Assembly (NCBI RefSeq): GCF_036488675.1
Contig: NZ_CP133148.1
Coordinates: 1-64,000 of the forward strand
Direction: 5' to 3'
Length of the DNA: 64,000 nt
Source of the DNA: Sinorhizobium chiapasense
Lineage (GTDB): Bacteria; Pseudomonadota; Alphaproteobacteria; Rhizobiales; Rhizobiaceae
Each line of letters opens with the position of its first letter. Position 1 is the stretch's first letter. The notes below the pieces were generated by a model. It was not told the origin of the DNA and did not search any database. It saw only the letters and a program-made list of their open reading frames with translations. Positions 33,347 to 43,045 of this stretch are shown one piece after another. The position numbers and the translations under genes are program-made.

Positions 33347-36196
33347 ATGGCCAGACACGAAACTTCCTTTCCCGAAATTCTCGATGTTGCGGCGCTGCGA
33401 GCGAGATTGAGCTTCATCGCCTCTGCCCATGCGGAGCAGCGAGAACCGATGCGCCAAGCTCTGCTCGCCGCATTCAAGCAGGCCAATCTTGAGGGCCGCG
33501 CCAGGGCGCGCGAACTGCTGGCCGCTGACGGCGCCGGCATCAAATGCGCCGAACGCATCTCCTGGCTCCAGGACCAGCTCATCACCCTCCTGCATGATTT
33601 CGTGCTGAACGAGGTTTTCGACGCGGCGAAGGCGCCGGAGGCGTCTCGCATAGCTGTGACGGCCGTCGGCGGCTACGGACGCGGAACGCTTGCGCCGGGG
33701 TCGGACATCGACCTTCTCTTCCTGCTGCCAGCAAAAAAGGCGGTCTGGGCCGAGCCGGCGATCGAGTTCATGCTCTATGTTCTCTGGGACGTGGGCTTCA
33801 AGGTCGGTCATGCCACGCGAACGATCGAGGAATGCATCCGGCTGTCACGCGCCGACATGACAATTCGCACGGCGATCCTTGAATGCCGCTACATTTGCGG
33901 TTCCGAGGCGCTGGCGAGCGAACTTGAAACGCGCTTCGACCACGAGATTGTCCGCAACACCGGTCCCGATTTCATCGCAGCCAAGCTTGCCGAGCGCGAC
34001 CAGCGCCATCGCAAGGCGGGCGACACCCGCTATCTTGTCGAGCCGAATATCAAGGAGGGCAAGGGCGGGCTTCGCGATCTGCACACGCTGTTCTGGATCG
34101 CCAAGTATTTCTACCGGGTCAAGGACTCGGCCGACCTCGTCAAGCTCGGCGTCCTGTCACGACAGGAATACAAGCTGTTCCAGAAATCGGAGGATTTCCT
34201 CTGGGCGGTGCGTTGCCACATGCATTTCCTGACGGGCAAGGCGGAAGAACGGCTGTCCTTCGACATCCAGCGCGAGATCGCCGAGGCGCTTGGCTATCAC
34301 GATCATCCGGGCCTCTCGGCTGTCGAGCGCTTCATGAAGCACTATTTCCTCGTCGCCAAGGACGTCGGTGATTTGACGCGCATCTTCTGCGCCGCGCTCG
34401 AGGACCAGCAGGCGAAGGACGCACCGGGGATTTCCGGGGTGATCAGCCGTTTCAAGCATCGTACCCGCAAGATCGCCGGCACGCTCGACTTCGTCGACGA
34501 TGGCGGACGCATCACGCTGTCGAGCCCCGATGTTTTCAAGCGCGATCCGGTAAACCTTCTGCGGCTCTTCCACGTCGCCGACATAAACGGCCTTGAGTTC
34601 CATCCGGCCGCGCTGAAGCAGGTGACCCGCTCGCTGAGCCTGATTACGCCTCAACTGCGTGACGATGAAGAAGCCAACAGGCTGTTCCTGTCGATCCTGA
34701 CGTCCAGGCGCAATCCGGAACTGATCCTGAGGCGCATGAACGAGTCCGGCGTCCTCGGCCGCTTCATCCCGGATTTCGGCAAGATCGTGTCGATGATGCA
34801 GTTCAACATGTATCACCATTACACGGTGGATGAGCATCTGCTGCGCACGGTCGATATTCTCTCGCGGGTCGAGCGCGGCATCGAGGAGGAGGCGCATCCG
34901 CTTTCGGCGACGCTGATGCCAGGCATCGAGGATCGCGAGGCTCTCTATGTCGCCGTGCTTCTGCACGACATTGCCAAGGGCCGACCGGAGGACCACTCGG
35001 TCGCCGGCGCCAAGGTGGCCCGCAAGCTCTGCCCGCGTTTGGGGCTTTCGCCGAAGCAGACCGAAACCGTGGTCTGGCTGGTCGAGGAGCACCTCAGCAT
35101 GTCGCTGGTGGCCCAGACCCGCGACCTCAACGATCGCAAGACCATCGTCGATTTCGCCGAGCGCGTGCAGTCGCTCGACCGCCTGAAAATGCTGCTCATC
35201 CTGACGGTTTGCGACATCCGCGCGGTGGGGCCGGGCGTGTGGAACGGCTGGAAGGGGCAATTGCTGCGCACGCTCTACTACGAGACCGAACTTCTGCTCT
35301 CCGGCGGCTTCTCGGAATTGTCGCGAAAGGAGCGGGCAAAACATGCGGCCCACATGCTGGAGGAGGCGCTGACCGATTGGTCCGAAGCGGACCGCGAGGC
35401 TTATGTGCGGCTGCATTATCAGCCTTACCTTCTTTCGGTGGCGCTCGAGGATCAGGTTCGGCATGCGGCGTTCATTCGCGATGCGGACCGGGCCGACAAG
35501 ACGCTTGCGACCATGGTGCGCACGCACCAGTTCCACGCCATCACCGAAATCACCGTGCTTTCCCCGGACCATCCGCGCCTGCTGACGGTGATTGCGGGGG
35601 CCTGTGCGGCGGCGGGCGCCAACATCGTCGACGCCCAGATCTTCACGACGTCTGATGGACGGGCACTGGACACGATTCTGGTCAACCGGGAGTTTCCGGT
35701 CGACGAGGACGAGATGCGCCGGGCGGCGAGCATCGGCAAGCTGATCGAGGATGTGCTGTCCGGCCGCAAGCGGCTGCCCGAAGTGATCGCCAGCCGCACG
35801 CGCGTGAAGAAGCGCAGCAAGGCCTTCACGGTCACGCCGGAAGTGACGATCAGCAACACGTTGTCGAACAAGTTCACCGTGATCGAGGTCGAGGGCCTCG
35901 ACCGAACCGGTCTTCTTTCCGAGGTCACGGCGGTGCTTTCCGACCTCTCGCTCGACATCGCCTCGGCTCATATCACCACATTCGGCGAGAAAGTGATCGA
36001 CACCTTCTACGTGACCGATCTGGTCGGCTCGAAGATCACCAGCGAGAACCGGCAGATGAACATCGCGGCGCGCCTCAAGGCTGTGCTCGCGGGCGAGGTC
36101 GACGAGGTCCGTGACCGAATGCCCTCCGGCATCATCGCGCCGGCCCCCGCACCGCGCGCCTCGCACGCCTCCAAAACGACAAAAGCCGAAACATGA
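33347..36196 (+). CDS. glnD: PII uridylyltransferase/uridylyl-removing enzyme GlnD
   Basis: GlnD senses glutamine and uridylylates or deuridylylates PII (GlnB/GlnK), setting nitrogen status. The 949-residue protein has the nucleotidyltransferase motif [15 protein letters not shown] with Asp120 and Asp122, the HD phosphohydrolase motif LLHDIAKG (His540-Asp541) and two C-terminal ACT domains (about 730-810, [20 protein letters not shown], and about 845-920, [20 protein letters not shown]). ATG 33347 ([11 protein letters not shown]) gives the length that I recall for S. meliloti; an extension to 33215 reads through the repeat. Overlaps murJ by ATGA. Confidence 0.97.
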   Translation: MARHETSFPEILDVAALRARLSFIASAHAEQREPMRQALLAAFKQANLEGRARARELLAADGAGIKCAERISWLQDQLITLLHDFVLNEVFDAAKAPEASRIAVTAVGGYGRGTLAPGSDIDLLFLLPAKKAVWAEPAIEFMLYVLWDVGFKVGHATRTIEECIRLSRADMTIRTAILECRYICGSEALASELETRFDHEIVRNTGPDFIAAKLAERDQRHRKAGDTRYLVEPNIKEGKGGLRDLHTLFWIAKYFYRVKDSADLVKLGVLSRQEYKLFQKSEDFLWAVRCHMHFLTGKAEERLSFDIQREIAEALGYHDHPGLSAVERFMKHYFLVAKDVGDLTRIFCAALEDQQAKDAPGISGVISRFKHRTRKIAGTLDFVDDGGRITLSSPDVFKRDPVNLLRLFHVADINGLEFHPAALKQVTRSLSLITPQLRDDEEANRLFLSILTSRRNPELILRRMNESGVLGRFIPDFGKIVSMMQFNMYHHYTVDEHLLRTVDILSRVERGIEEEAHPLSATLMPGIEDREALYVAVLLHDIAKGRPEDHSVAGAKVARKLCPRLGLSPKQTETVVWLVEEHLSMSLVAQTRDLNDRKTIVDFAERVQSLDRLKMLLILTVCDIRAVGPGVWNGWKGQLLRTLYYETELLLSGGFSELSRKERAKHAAHMLEEALTDWSEADREAYVRLHYQPYLLSVALEDQVRHAAFIRDADRADKTLATMVRTHQFHAITEITVLSPDHPRLLTVIAGACAAAGANIVDAQIFTTSDGRALDTILVNREFPVDEDEMRRAASIGKLIEDVLSGRKRLPEVIASRTRVKKRSKAFTVTPEVTISNTLSNKFTVIEVEGLDRTGLLSEVTAVLSDLSLDIASAHITTFGEKVIDTFYVTDLVGSKITSENRQMNIAARLKAVLAGEVDEVRDRMPSGIIAPAPAPRASHASKTTKAET

Positions 36197-37803
36197 GTCT
36201 GGTCAAGAAATTTGCAACCGTCGGCGGTGCGACGCTTGGAAGCCGCATCTTCGGCTTCGTCCGCGAAACCTTCATGGCGGCGGCGCTCGGCACCGGACCG
36301 GTTGCCGACGCCTTCAACACCGCCTTCCGCCTGCCCAACACCTTCCGCCGGCTTTTTGCCGAAGGCGCTTTCAACTCTGCCTTCGTGCCCCTTTTCGCCA
36401 AGGAGATCGAAGCCCGCGGCATGGACGGCGCCCGTCGCTTTTCCGAAGAGGTTTTCGGTGTGCTCTTCACCGTTCTCCTGTTTCTGACGATCGCCATGGA
36501 ACTGGCGATGCCGTTCATCGTGCGGGAGTTGATAGCCCCGGGCTTTGCCAATGATCCGGCGAAGTTCGCAAGCACTGTAACCTTCGCGACGATCATGTTC
36601 CCCTATCTCGCCTGCATGTCGCTGGCGGCGATGATGGCGGGCATGCTGAACTCGCTGCACCGCTACTTCGCCGCGGCGATCGCGCCGGTGTTTCTGAACG
36701 TCATTCTGATCGGCGTTCTTGCCTATGCCTGGTATGGCGGCCAAGACGCGATTGCCGTCGGCTACAGCCTTTCCTGGGGCGTCCTGGCTGCCGGGTTGGT
36801 GCAACTCGCGATCGTCTGGTTCGCTGTGCGCAGTGCCGGGATCCGGATCGGGCTCCGCCGCCCACGGCTGACGGCGAATGTCAGGCGGCTTCTGGTGCTG
36901 GCGCTGCCGGCGGCGATCACCGGCGGCATCACCCAGATCAACCTTTTGATCAACACCAACATCGCCTCGGCGAAGTCGGGGGCCGTGTCGTCGCTCGTCT
37001 ATGCCGACCGTATCTACCAGCTTCCGCTCGGCGTCGTCGGCATCGCGGTCGCGACCGTGCTGCTGCCGGAACTTTCACGGGCGCTGCGCGCCGGCAATCT
37101 CAGCGAAGCATCGAACCTGCAGAACCGCTCCGTCGAATTCACGCTGTTCCTGACGCTGCCGGCCGCGGCCGCGCTGCTTGTCATGTCGGAACCGATCGTC
37201 CGGCTGCTCTTCGAGCGCGGCAAGTTTTCACAGGAATCGACCGTCGTGGTCGGTCATATCCTGGCGATCTACGGTCTGGGTCTGCCGGCTTTCGTGCTGA
37301 TCAAGGCGTTCATTCCGGGGTTCTTTGCACGTGAGGACACGCGCACGCCGATGATCTTCGCCGCCATTTCCGTGGTGGTGAACGTGTCGCTGGCCTTGAC
37401 GCTGTTTCCGACGCTCGCCGCGAGCGGCATCGCCACGGCGGAGATCATCGCCGGCTGGGTGAATGCCGTACTGTTGTTCGCAACCCTCGTCTGGCGTGGC
37501 CATTGGGGGCGTGACATTCCGCTTTTGACCCGGATCCCGCGCCTGGTGATCGCCGCGGCGATCATGGCCGCCGCGCTGCATTTTGCGGTCCAGTGGCTGG
37601 CGGTTCCGCTTTCCTCCGCCGCGCCGCTCCTGACGCGGGCCATAACCCTCTGCGGATTGGTGGCGGCGGCGATGGTGATCTATTTCGCTTTCGCCTTTGC
37701 CCTCGGCGGCGCGAGCCTCGGCATGATCCGTCGCAGTCTGAAGCGCAGGGCCGCTGGCGCTCCGGGCGAAGCTGCGGTCAACCAGGAGCCCGACGCATCA
37801 TGA
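36193..37803 (+). CDS. murJ: Lipid II flippase MurJ (MviN)
   Basis: MurJ moves lipid II across the inner membrane for peptidoglycan synthesis. The 536-residue protein is highly hydrophobic with about 14 predicted helices and the family start [35 protein letters not shown] (given in part), containing the Arg residues of the transport cavity, and [17 protein letters not shown]. It is translationally coupled to glnD (start inside the glnD stop) and to the following VOC gene. The glnD-murJ order is conserved in rhizobia. Confidence 0.95.
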   Translation: MSLVKKFATVGGATLGSRIFGFVRETFMAAALGTGPVADAFNTAFRLPNTFRRLFAEGAFNSAFVPLFAKEIEARGMDGARRFSEEVFGVLFTVLLFLTIAMELAMPFIVRELIAPGFANDPAKFASTVTFATIMFPYLACMSLAAMMAGMLNSLHRYFAAAIAPVFLNVILIGVLAYAWYGGQDAIAVGYSLSWGVLAAGLVQLAIVWFAVRSAGIRIGLRRPRLTANVRRLLVLALPAAITGGITQINLLINTNIASAKSGAVSSLVYADRIYQLPLGVVGIAVATVLLPELSRALRAGNLSEASNLQNRSVEFTLFLTLPAAAALLVMSEPIVRLLFERGKFSQESTVVVGHILAIYGLGLPAFVLIKAFIPGFFAREDTRTPMIFAAISVVVNVSLALTLFPTLAASGIATAEIIAGWVNAVLLFATLVWRGHWGRDIPLLTRIPRLVIAAAIMAAALHFAVQWLAVPLSSAAPLLTRAITLCGLVAAAMVIYFAFAFALGGASLGMIRRSLKRRAAGAPGEAAVNQEPDAS

Positions 37804-38192
37804 AACAGACGGTCGCGCGCGTCACCATCGTCGTGCCGGATTACGACGACGGCATCGCCTTCTACTGCGGCAAGCTCGGTTTCGATCTGATCGAGGACAC
37901 GGACCTCGGCAGCAGCAAGCGCTGGGTGCTCGTTCGGCCGAAAGGTGCCGCGGAGACGGCCTTGCTTCTCGCCAGGGCCGACGGCGAAAAACAGCGGGCC
38001 GCGATCGGCAACCAGACCGGCGGACGGGTCGGGTTCTTCCTGTTTACCGACGACTTTGCCCGTGATCATGCGGCGATGCTGGCCGCCGGCGTCGAATTTC
38101 GCGAGGCGCCCCGCCACGAAGCCTACGGTTCGGTCGCGGTGTTTGCCGACCCGTTCGGCAACCTTTGGGATCTGTTGCAGCCGGCGTCGTGA
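37800..38192 (+). CDS. VOC (glyoxalase) family protein
   Basis: A 130-residue vicinal oxygen chelate protein with ARVTIVVPDYDDGIAFYCGKLGF at the front, VGFFLFTDDFARDHAAMLAAGV in the centre and SVAVFADPFGNLWDLLQP at the end. Start 37800 overlaps the murJ stop (ATGA). It is therefore expressed with glnD-murJ in the sequence shown, although its function has no obvious link to them. Metal ligands and substrate cannot be assigned from the sequence alone. Confidence 0.88.
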   Translation: MKQTVARVTIVVPDYDDGIAFYCGKLGFDLIEDTDLGSSKRWVLVRPKGAAETALLLARADGEKQRAAIGNQTGGRVGFFLFTDDFARDHAAMLAAGVEFREAPRHEAYGSVAVFADPFGNLWDLLQPAS

Positions 38193-38296
38193 TCCCTCGC
38201 ACGCCCACACCCCCTTGATTGCACTTTGGCTGCCGTGCATAAGCGCGGCGGATATCAACTGGAGACGGGCCCTCCACAAGCCCGATTGAGGACGAC

Positions 38297-39361
38297 ATGA
38301 ACGAATTCAAGCCGCTCGTATTTTCCGGCGTACAACCGACCGGCAACCTGCATCTCGGCAATTACCTCGGCGCGATCCGCAAGTTCGTCGCCCTGCAGGA
38401 AAACAACGACTGCATCTATTGCGTCGTCGACCTGCACTCGATCACCGCGCAACTCGTGCACGAAGACCTGCCGGGCCAGATCCGCTCGATCGCGGCCGCC
38501 TTTATCGCGTCGGGCATCGACCCTGAGAAGCACATCGTCTTCAACCAGTCGGCCGCGCCGCAGCACGCCGAGCTTGCCTGGATCTTCAACTGTGTCGCGC
38601 GCATCGGCTGGATGAACCGGATGACCCAGTTCAAGGACAAGGCCGGCAAGGATCGCGAAAACGCCTCGCTCGGCCTGCTCGCCTATCCTAGCCTGATGGC
38701 GGCCGACATCCTCGTCTACCGTGCCACGCATGTCCCGGTCGGCGACGACCAGAAGCAGCACTTGGAACTGACGCGCGACATTGCCCAGAAATTCAACATC
38801 GACTTCATGGAGCATATCCGGCAGCGCGGCTACGGCGTCGATATCGTCGTCGGCGAAGAGCCGATCCATGCCTATTTCCCGCCCGTCGAGCCCTTGATCG
38901 GCGGGCCGGCGCCACGCGTCATGTCGCTGCGCGATGGCACGAAGAAGATGTCGAAATCCGATCCCTCCGATCTGTCGCGCATCAACCTGATGGATGATGC
39001 CGAGACGATCTCGAAGAAGATCCGCAAGGCCAAGACCGACCCCGACGCGCTTCCGAGCGAAGTCGACGGCCTCGCCGGCCGTCCGGAGGCGGAGAACCTC
39101 GTCGGCATCTATGCGGCGCTTTCCGACAAGACGAAGGATGAGGTTCTCGCCGAGTTCGGCGGCCAGCAGTTCTCGATCTTCAAGCCGGCTCTGGTCGATC
39201 TTGCCGTCAACGTGCTGTCGCCGATCACCGGCGAGATGCGTCGCCTGATGGATGATACTGCGCACATCGACGCAATCCTGAGGAGCGGCGGCGAGCGGGC
39301 GCGGGCGCGTGCCGAAAAGACGATGCGCGAGGTTCGCGAAATCATCGGGTTTTTGCAGTAG
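38297..39361 (+). CDS. trpS: Tryptophanyl-tRNA synthetase
   Basis: Class I synthetase charging tRNA-Trp. The 354-residue protein shows the HIGH-equivalent [11 protein letters not shown] at 15-25 and KMSKS at 217-221, with [15 protein letters not shown] in the Rossmann domain. Length is in the usual range for bacterial TrpS (330-360). It lies 104 bases behind the VOC gene. A hairpin follows, directly in front of the universal stress gene. Confidence 0.97.
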   Translation: MNEFKPLVFSGVQPTGNLHLGNYLGAIRKFVALQENNDCIYCVVDLHSITAQLVHEDLPGQIRSIAAAFIASGIDPEKHIVFNQSAAPQHAELAWIFNCVARIGWMNRMTQFKDKAGKDRENASLGLLAYPSLMAADILVYRATHVPVGDDQKQHLELTRDIAQKFNIDFMEHIRQRGYGVDIVVGEEPIHAYFPPVEPLIGGPAPRVMSLRDGTKKMSKSDPSDLSRINLMDDAETISKKIRKAKTDPDALPSEVDGLAGRPEAENLVGIYAALSDKTKDEVLAEFGGQQFSIFKPALVDLAVNVLSPITGEMRRLMDDTAHIDAILRSGGERARARAEKTMREVREIIGFLQ

Positions 39362-39384
39362 CGCGCAAAAATGAGACCTTGCGG

Positions 39385-39413
39385 GCGGCGAACGGCAATG
39401 TAATGTTCGCCGC
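39385..39413. promoter_or_regulatory. Hairpin immediately upstream of the universal stress gene start
   Basis: GCGGCGAAC (39385-39393) and GTTCGCCGC (39405-39413) form a perfect 9-bp stem whose last base touches the ATG at 39414. It could terminate trpS transcription (no U-run) or block translation initiation. Confidence 0.45.
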
Positions 39414-39905
39414 ATGGTTTCAACCCGACTCTCGCGACTGGAAGGTCATCGCCGCAAATTCATGGCGGTGATCGACGATACACCCGAATGCAACCGAGCC
39501 GTGCATTATGCCGGTATGCGCGCGAAGAACTCCAACGGCGGCCTCGTGCTGCTCTACGTGATCGCCGATGGCGACTTCCAGCAGTGGCTGGGGGTCGAGG
39601 AGATCATGCGGGCGGAAGCGCGTGAAGAGGCCGAGGCGACGCTGGCAAAGGTGGCCCAGACGGTGCGCGAAAACATCGGTATCGAACCGGAAATCGTCAT
39701 TCGGGAAGGGATCGCCACGGAGCAGATCCACGCCGTGATCGAGGACGACCGCGACATCGCCATTCTTGTGCTTGCAGCGGGATCGGCGAAGGAAGGGCCG
39801 GGGCCGTTGGTGTCGTCCATCGCGGGGAAGGCCGCGGCCTTTCCGATCCCCGTGACCGTCATTCCCGATATGCTGACGGACGAGGAAATAGACGCACTGA
39901 GTTAG
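39414..39905 (+). CDS. Universal stress protein family protein
   Basis: A 163-residue UspA-fold protein: RRKFMAVIDDTPECNRAVHYA at the first strand and helix, GGLVLLYVIAD, a central helix region, and IAILVLAAGSAKEGPGPLVSSIAG near the C-terminus, close to the ATP-binding G-x2-G-x9-G(S/T) motif but with GSAKEGPGPL spacing. Stress-linked role inferred from the family. The start codon directly follows a perfect hairpin and lacks a clear ribosome-binding site. The TAG stop (39903-39905) forms the start of a TAGAGCAATTCC repeat end. Confidence 0.88.
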   Translation: MVSTRLSRLEGHRRKFMAVIDDTPECNRAVHYAGMRAKNSNGGLVLLYVIADGDFQQWLGVEEIMRAEAREEAEATLAKVAQTVRENIGIEPEIVIREGIATEQIHAVIEDDRDIAILVLAAGSAKEGPGPLVSSIAGKAAAFPIPVTVIPDMLTDEEIDALS

Positions 39906-39950
39906 AGCAATTCCAGGGAAGGTGCGCGAAGGCTTTCCGTCCGCAATCGC
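39903..39950. repeat. Partial hairpin repeat with TAGAGCAATTCC end
   Basis: TAGAGCAATTCCAGGGAAG...CTTTCCGTCCGCAATCGC is homologous to one half of the element inserted at 52391-52484. Its first three bases are the stop codon of the universal stress gene. The remainder of 39951-40118 shows nothing else. Confidence 0.6.
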
Positions 39951-40118
39951 GCCGTTGCCAAATCGGGAAGAAGCCGTCTTGCGCACGCTTCCCGGGACCC
40001 GATCGTTACAGTCCTGGTGCGACGGGATGCGCCCTTGCGAGGCCGGCGCGAAGCACCTATATTTTTGAACAATTCTAAAGAGCCGGCGGGAACCGCTTCC
40101 GGCGAAACGGAGAGAAAG

Positions 40119-40685
40119 ATGTTCATCCAGACGGAAGCCACGCCAAATCCGGCCACGCTCAAGTTCCTGCCGGGCAAGGTGGTGATGGAGAACGGCACGG
40201 CCGAATTCCGGAGCGAAGAAGAAGCCCGTGCGGGATCTCCCCTGGCGGCCCGGCTTTTCTCGATCCCGGGCGTTACCGGCGTCTATTTCGGTTACGACTT
40301 CATCACGGTCAGCAAGGAAGGGCAGGAGTGGCAACACCTGAAGCCCGCCATCCTCGGCTTGATCATGGAACATTTCATGTCCGGCCAGCCGGTCATGTCG
40401 GGCGCCGGGCGCGCCGAGGAGGCGGACCAGGAAGGCGAGTTCTTCGACGAGGGCGACGAAGCGATCGTTGCCACGATCAAGGAATTGCTTGAAACGCGTG
40501 TTCGTCCGGCCGTTGCCCAGGACGGTGGCGACATCACGTTCCGTGGCTTCAAGGACGGCACAGTGTTCCTGAACATGAAGGGCGCATGCTCGGGCTGCCC
40601 GTCTTCGACCGCGACGTTGAGGCACGGTGTCCAGAACCTGTTGCGCCACTTTGTCCCGGAAGTCGAAGCAGTCGAATCCGTCTGA
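40119..40685 (+). CDS. NifU-like iron-sulfur carrier (Nfu family)
   Basis: Carries and delivers Fe-S clusters. The 188-residue protein has an N-terminal Nfu_N/scaffold domain (MFIQTEATPNPATLKFLPG) and the C-terminal NifU domain with Cys157-Ser-Gly-Cys160 in the GACSGCPSS motif. This architecture is the mitochondrial NFU1-like type, not the IscU/NifU assembly scaffold, which would have three further cysteines. ATG 40119 is preceded by GGAGAGAAAG. It is a single-gene unit between repeats. Confidence 0.92.
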   Translation: MFIQTEATPNPATLKFLPGKVVMENGTAEFRSEEEARAGSPLAARLFSIPGVTGVYFGYDFITVSKEGQEWQHLKPAILGLIMEHFMSGQPVMSGAGRAEEADQEGEFFDEGDEAIVATIKELLETRVRPAVAQDGGDITFRGFKDGTVFLNMKGACSGCPSSTATLRHGVQNLLRHFVPEVEAVESV

Positions 40686-40730
40686 TCCGGCCTTGTCGCG
40701 TCGCTGCCCACCACGCGCGGGAGCGGGCGT

Positions 40731-40808
40731 CACTGCATGCCTTAAACATGCAGCAATTCAAAGTGCTATCGCGTCCTTTGCGCGTCTGAAGGACGCGGGG
40801 CGCTGTAG
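40731..40808 (+). repeat. RIME-like mosaic repeat, copy e (first hairpin deleted)
   Basis: CACTGCATGCCTTAAACATGCAG lacks most of the first hairpin; CAATTCAAAGTGCTATCGC and the second hairpin region ending GGCGCTGTAG are intact. A natural deletion variant of the family. Confidence 0.75.
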
Positions 40809-40864
40809 GGCACTTCGCGCCGGATCTGCGCGCGAAGCAATGGAGGGAGGCCATTGCGGCTGAC

Positions 40865-41527
40865 ATGTTAGTGCTTGCCATCGACACATCCGGCAGCGGT
40901 TGCTCCGTTGCTGTTTATGACAGCGCGTCCGCCGAGGTCGTGGCCTGCGCGGGTGCGAACATTGGACGCGGCCACGCCGAGCGTTTGATGGAGTTCGTCG
41001 ACGAGGCACTACTCGCCGCCGACAGGACGCTTGCAGATATCGATCGTATCGCCGTCACAATCGGCCCCGGATCCTTTACCGGAATTCGCGTCGGCGTCGC
41101 GGCCGCGCGTGGTCTCGCGCTTGCCCTTGGCAAGCCGGCGGTCGGCGTCACCACGCTTGAGGTTGCCACCGAAAGCGCCAGGCTGGCGACGTCCGGCAAG
41201 GCGGCGGTTCTCGTCGTCATCGACGCGAAGCGGGACGAGGTCTATGCCCAGCTTTTCGATGCCTCTGGCCGAGCAAGGGGCGAGCCCGAAATTCTGTCGG
41301 TCACGGCGGCGCGCGAGCGGTTTTCCGGCTTCGAAGGCATCGTTTGCGGCTCCGGCGCTTCCCTCGTTGGCCATGTGCAGGCAAGCGGAACGCTGGACGA
41401 TATCGACATGGCCGTCGTTGGCCGGCTGGGTGCCGGCGCCGATCCAGCTTCAGGCAAGCCGAAACCGTTATACTTGCGTGGACCGGATGCGAAGCCTCAG
41501 GCAGGTTTCGCCGTAAGCCGAGCCTAG
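40865..41527 (+). CDS. tsaB: tRNA threonylcarbamoyladenosine biosynthesis protein TsaB
   Basis: TsaB is the partner of TsaD in t6A37 modification of tRNA. The 220-residue protein has the ASKHA fold with IDTSGSGCSVAVYD at the start and the family signature IGPGSFTGIRVGVAAARGLALA near 60-82 (given in part). It lacks the metal-binding His motif of TsaD, as expected for TsaB. It is followed six bases later by rimI, a common pairing. Confidence 0.94.
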   Translation: MLVLAIDTSGSGCSVAVYDSASAEVVACAGANIGRGHAERLMEFVDEALLAADRTLADIDRIAVTIGPGSFTGIRVGVAAARGLALALGKPAVGVTTLEVATESARLATSGKAAVLVVIDAKRDEVYAQLFDASGRARGEPEILSVTAARERFSGFEGIVCGSGASLVGHVQASGTLDDIDMAVVGRLGAGADPASGKPKPLYLRGPDAKPQAGFAVSRA

Positions 41528-41533
41528 ACCGCG

Positions 41534-42031
41534 ATGAGTTTGACCGATTATTTCACCCGTCGGACGGAGTTCGATATCTTCCCGCTCGAGGATGGCGACC
41601 TCGTTGCCGCGGCGGCGCTACATAGCCAGCGCTTCGCATCACCCTGGAGCGACGGTGAAATTCACGCATTGCTGTCGCAGGATGCCGTTTTCGGCTTCGT
41701 GGCGCGCCAGACGAACGGCGCCTTTCGTCCTGCGTTCGGCGGTTTTGTGCTCTCGCGCGCCGTGGCGGGCGAAGCGGAAATCCTGACCATCGGCGTCGAC
41801 CCGCGTTTCACCCGATCCGGTCTCGGCTGGCGCCTGATGCAAGCGGCCATGCGTGAGGCGCTCGTCAAAGGGTCAGAGGCGCTTTTCCTCGAAGTCGATG
41901 AAACTAACCAGGCCGCACTCGGTCTCTATCAGAAACTCGGCTTCCTCAAGGTCGGCGAACGCCGGGCCTACTACCAGGGGTCGACAGGAGCGCGCACGGC
42001 GGCGCTTGTCATGCGACTCGATCTTCGCTAG
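41534..42031 (+). CDS. rimI: Ribosomal-protein-alanine N-acetyltransferase RimI-like
   Basis: A 165-residue GNAT acetyltransferase: LTIGVDPRFTRSGLGWRLMQAA contains the Q/R-x2-G-x-G/A acetyl-CoA motif (about 92-108), and VDETNQAALGLYQKLGF is the family motif B. RimI acetylates the N-terminus of ribosomal protein S18. The position directly behind tsaB supports the assignment, since tsaB-rimI pairs are common. Acceptor identity is inferred. Confidence 0.87.
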   Translation: MSLTDYFTRRTEFDIFPLEDGDLVAAAALHSQRFASPWSDGEIHALLSQDAVFGFVARQTNGAFRPAFGGFVLSRAVAGEAEILTIGVDPRFTRSGLGWRLMQAAMREALVKGSEALFLEVDETNQAALGLYQKLGFLKVGERRAYYQGSTGARTAALVMRLDLR

Positions 42032-42167
42032 TCCGATTCACAACCTTGGTCCGGCTTTGCAGGCCTCCCGTTCGGATGCGCATGGCGGCGTTTCGAATGT
42101 GGTGGATGTGCTACCGCGCGGGGCCGAACGATGAAGGAAAGATGAGCGGGTTGGAAAGCCTTCGCGG

Positions 42168-42992
42168 ATGATCAATTGGGTCCGGGTTGCCCTGTGCGGC
42201 GTGCTGTTGGTGCTGGTCTCGCTGGTGCTGATGCCGGTGCAGATCTTTTGCCTGTGGCTGGATCTTAAGCCGCGGCGCTGGCTGCCGCGGTTGTGGCACC
42301 GCGTGGCTTGCCTGTTGCTCGGGCTTCGGGTTCACGTTCATGGCGAGCCCGAGCGCCGGCGTCCATTGCTGCTCAGCGCCAATCACGTGTCCTGGAAGGA
42401 TATTCTGGTGCTGTCCTCCGTGGCCGACGTCGTCTTCGTCGCCAAGTCGGAGGTCAAGACCTGGCCTGTCTTCGGGATTCTCGCCCGCCTGCAGGCTTCC
42501 GTTTTCATCGAGCGCGACCAGAAGCGCACGACCGGCCACCAGGTGAGCGAGATCGGCCGAAGGCTCGCCAATGGAGAGATCGTCGTGCTCTTCCCGGAAG
42601 GCACGACCTCCGACGGCAATCGGCTCCTCGACATCAAGACCTCGCTGTTCGGCGCCGCCGCTTCTGCGGTTCCGCATTCGCCGACCGGCGTGGTCCATGT
42701 CCAGCCGCTCGCCATTTCCTACACCGGTATCCACGGCATGCCCATGGGGCGCTACAACAGGCCGATCGCCGCATGGCCCGGCGACATCGGACTGCTGCCG
42801 CACCTTCTTGGCGTGCTGCGGGAAGGCGCGCTGGACGTGGACGTCGATTTCGGCGAGGCCGTGGACTACGACCGCCATGCCAACCGGAAAGACGTGAGCC
42901 GCACGATCGAGCGGCGCATTCGCAGCATGCTGTCCGATCGCCTGAGGGGGCGACCGCGGCTGGATCGGGGCGTCGCGCGCGCTGAACGATAG
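42168..42992 (+). CDS. olsA: Lyso-ornithine lipid O-acyltransferase (PlsC family)
   Basis: OlsA acylates the 3-hydroxyl of lyso-ornithine lipid made by OlsB; the family also contains 1-acylglycerol-3-phosphate acyltransferases (PlsC). The 274-residue protein has an N-terminal membrane segment (about 8-30), the catalytic NHVSWKD motif (His73-x4-Asp78), and the glycerol/phosphate-binding-like FPEGTTSDG motif at 142-150. The assignment to OlsA rather than PlsC rests on its place before miaB, as in S. meliloti, and on olsB in the same window. A PlsC role is the alternative. Confidence 0.82.
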   Translation: MINWVRVALCGVLLVLVSLVLMPVQIFCLWLDLKPRRWLPRLWHRVACLLLGLRVHVHGEPERRRPLLLSANHVSWKDILVLSSVADVVFVAKSEVKTWPVFGILARLQASVFIERDQKRTTGHQVSEIGRRLANGEIVVLFPEGTTSDGNRLLDIKTSLFGAAASAVPHSPTGVVHVQPLAISYTGIHGMPMGRYNRPIAAWPGDIGLLPHLLGVLREGALDVDVDFGEAVDYDRHANRKDVSRTIERRIRSMLSDRLRGRPRLDRGVARAER

Positions 42993-43045
42993 CGCGCCGC
43001 CAAAAACGCTTCAACTTTGGGCCGCCATGCACTAAAGAACCCCGC

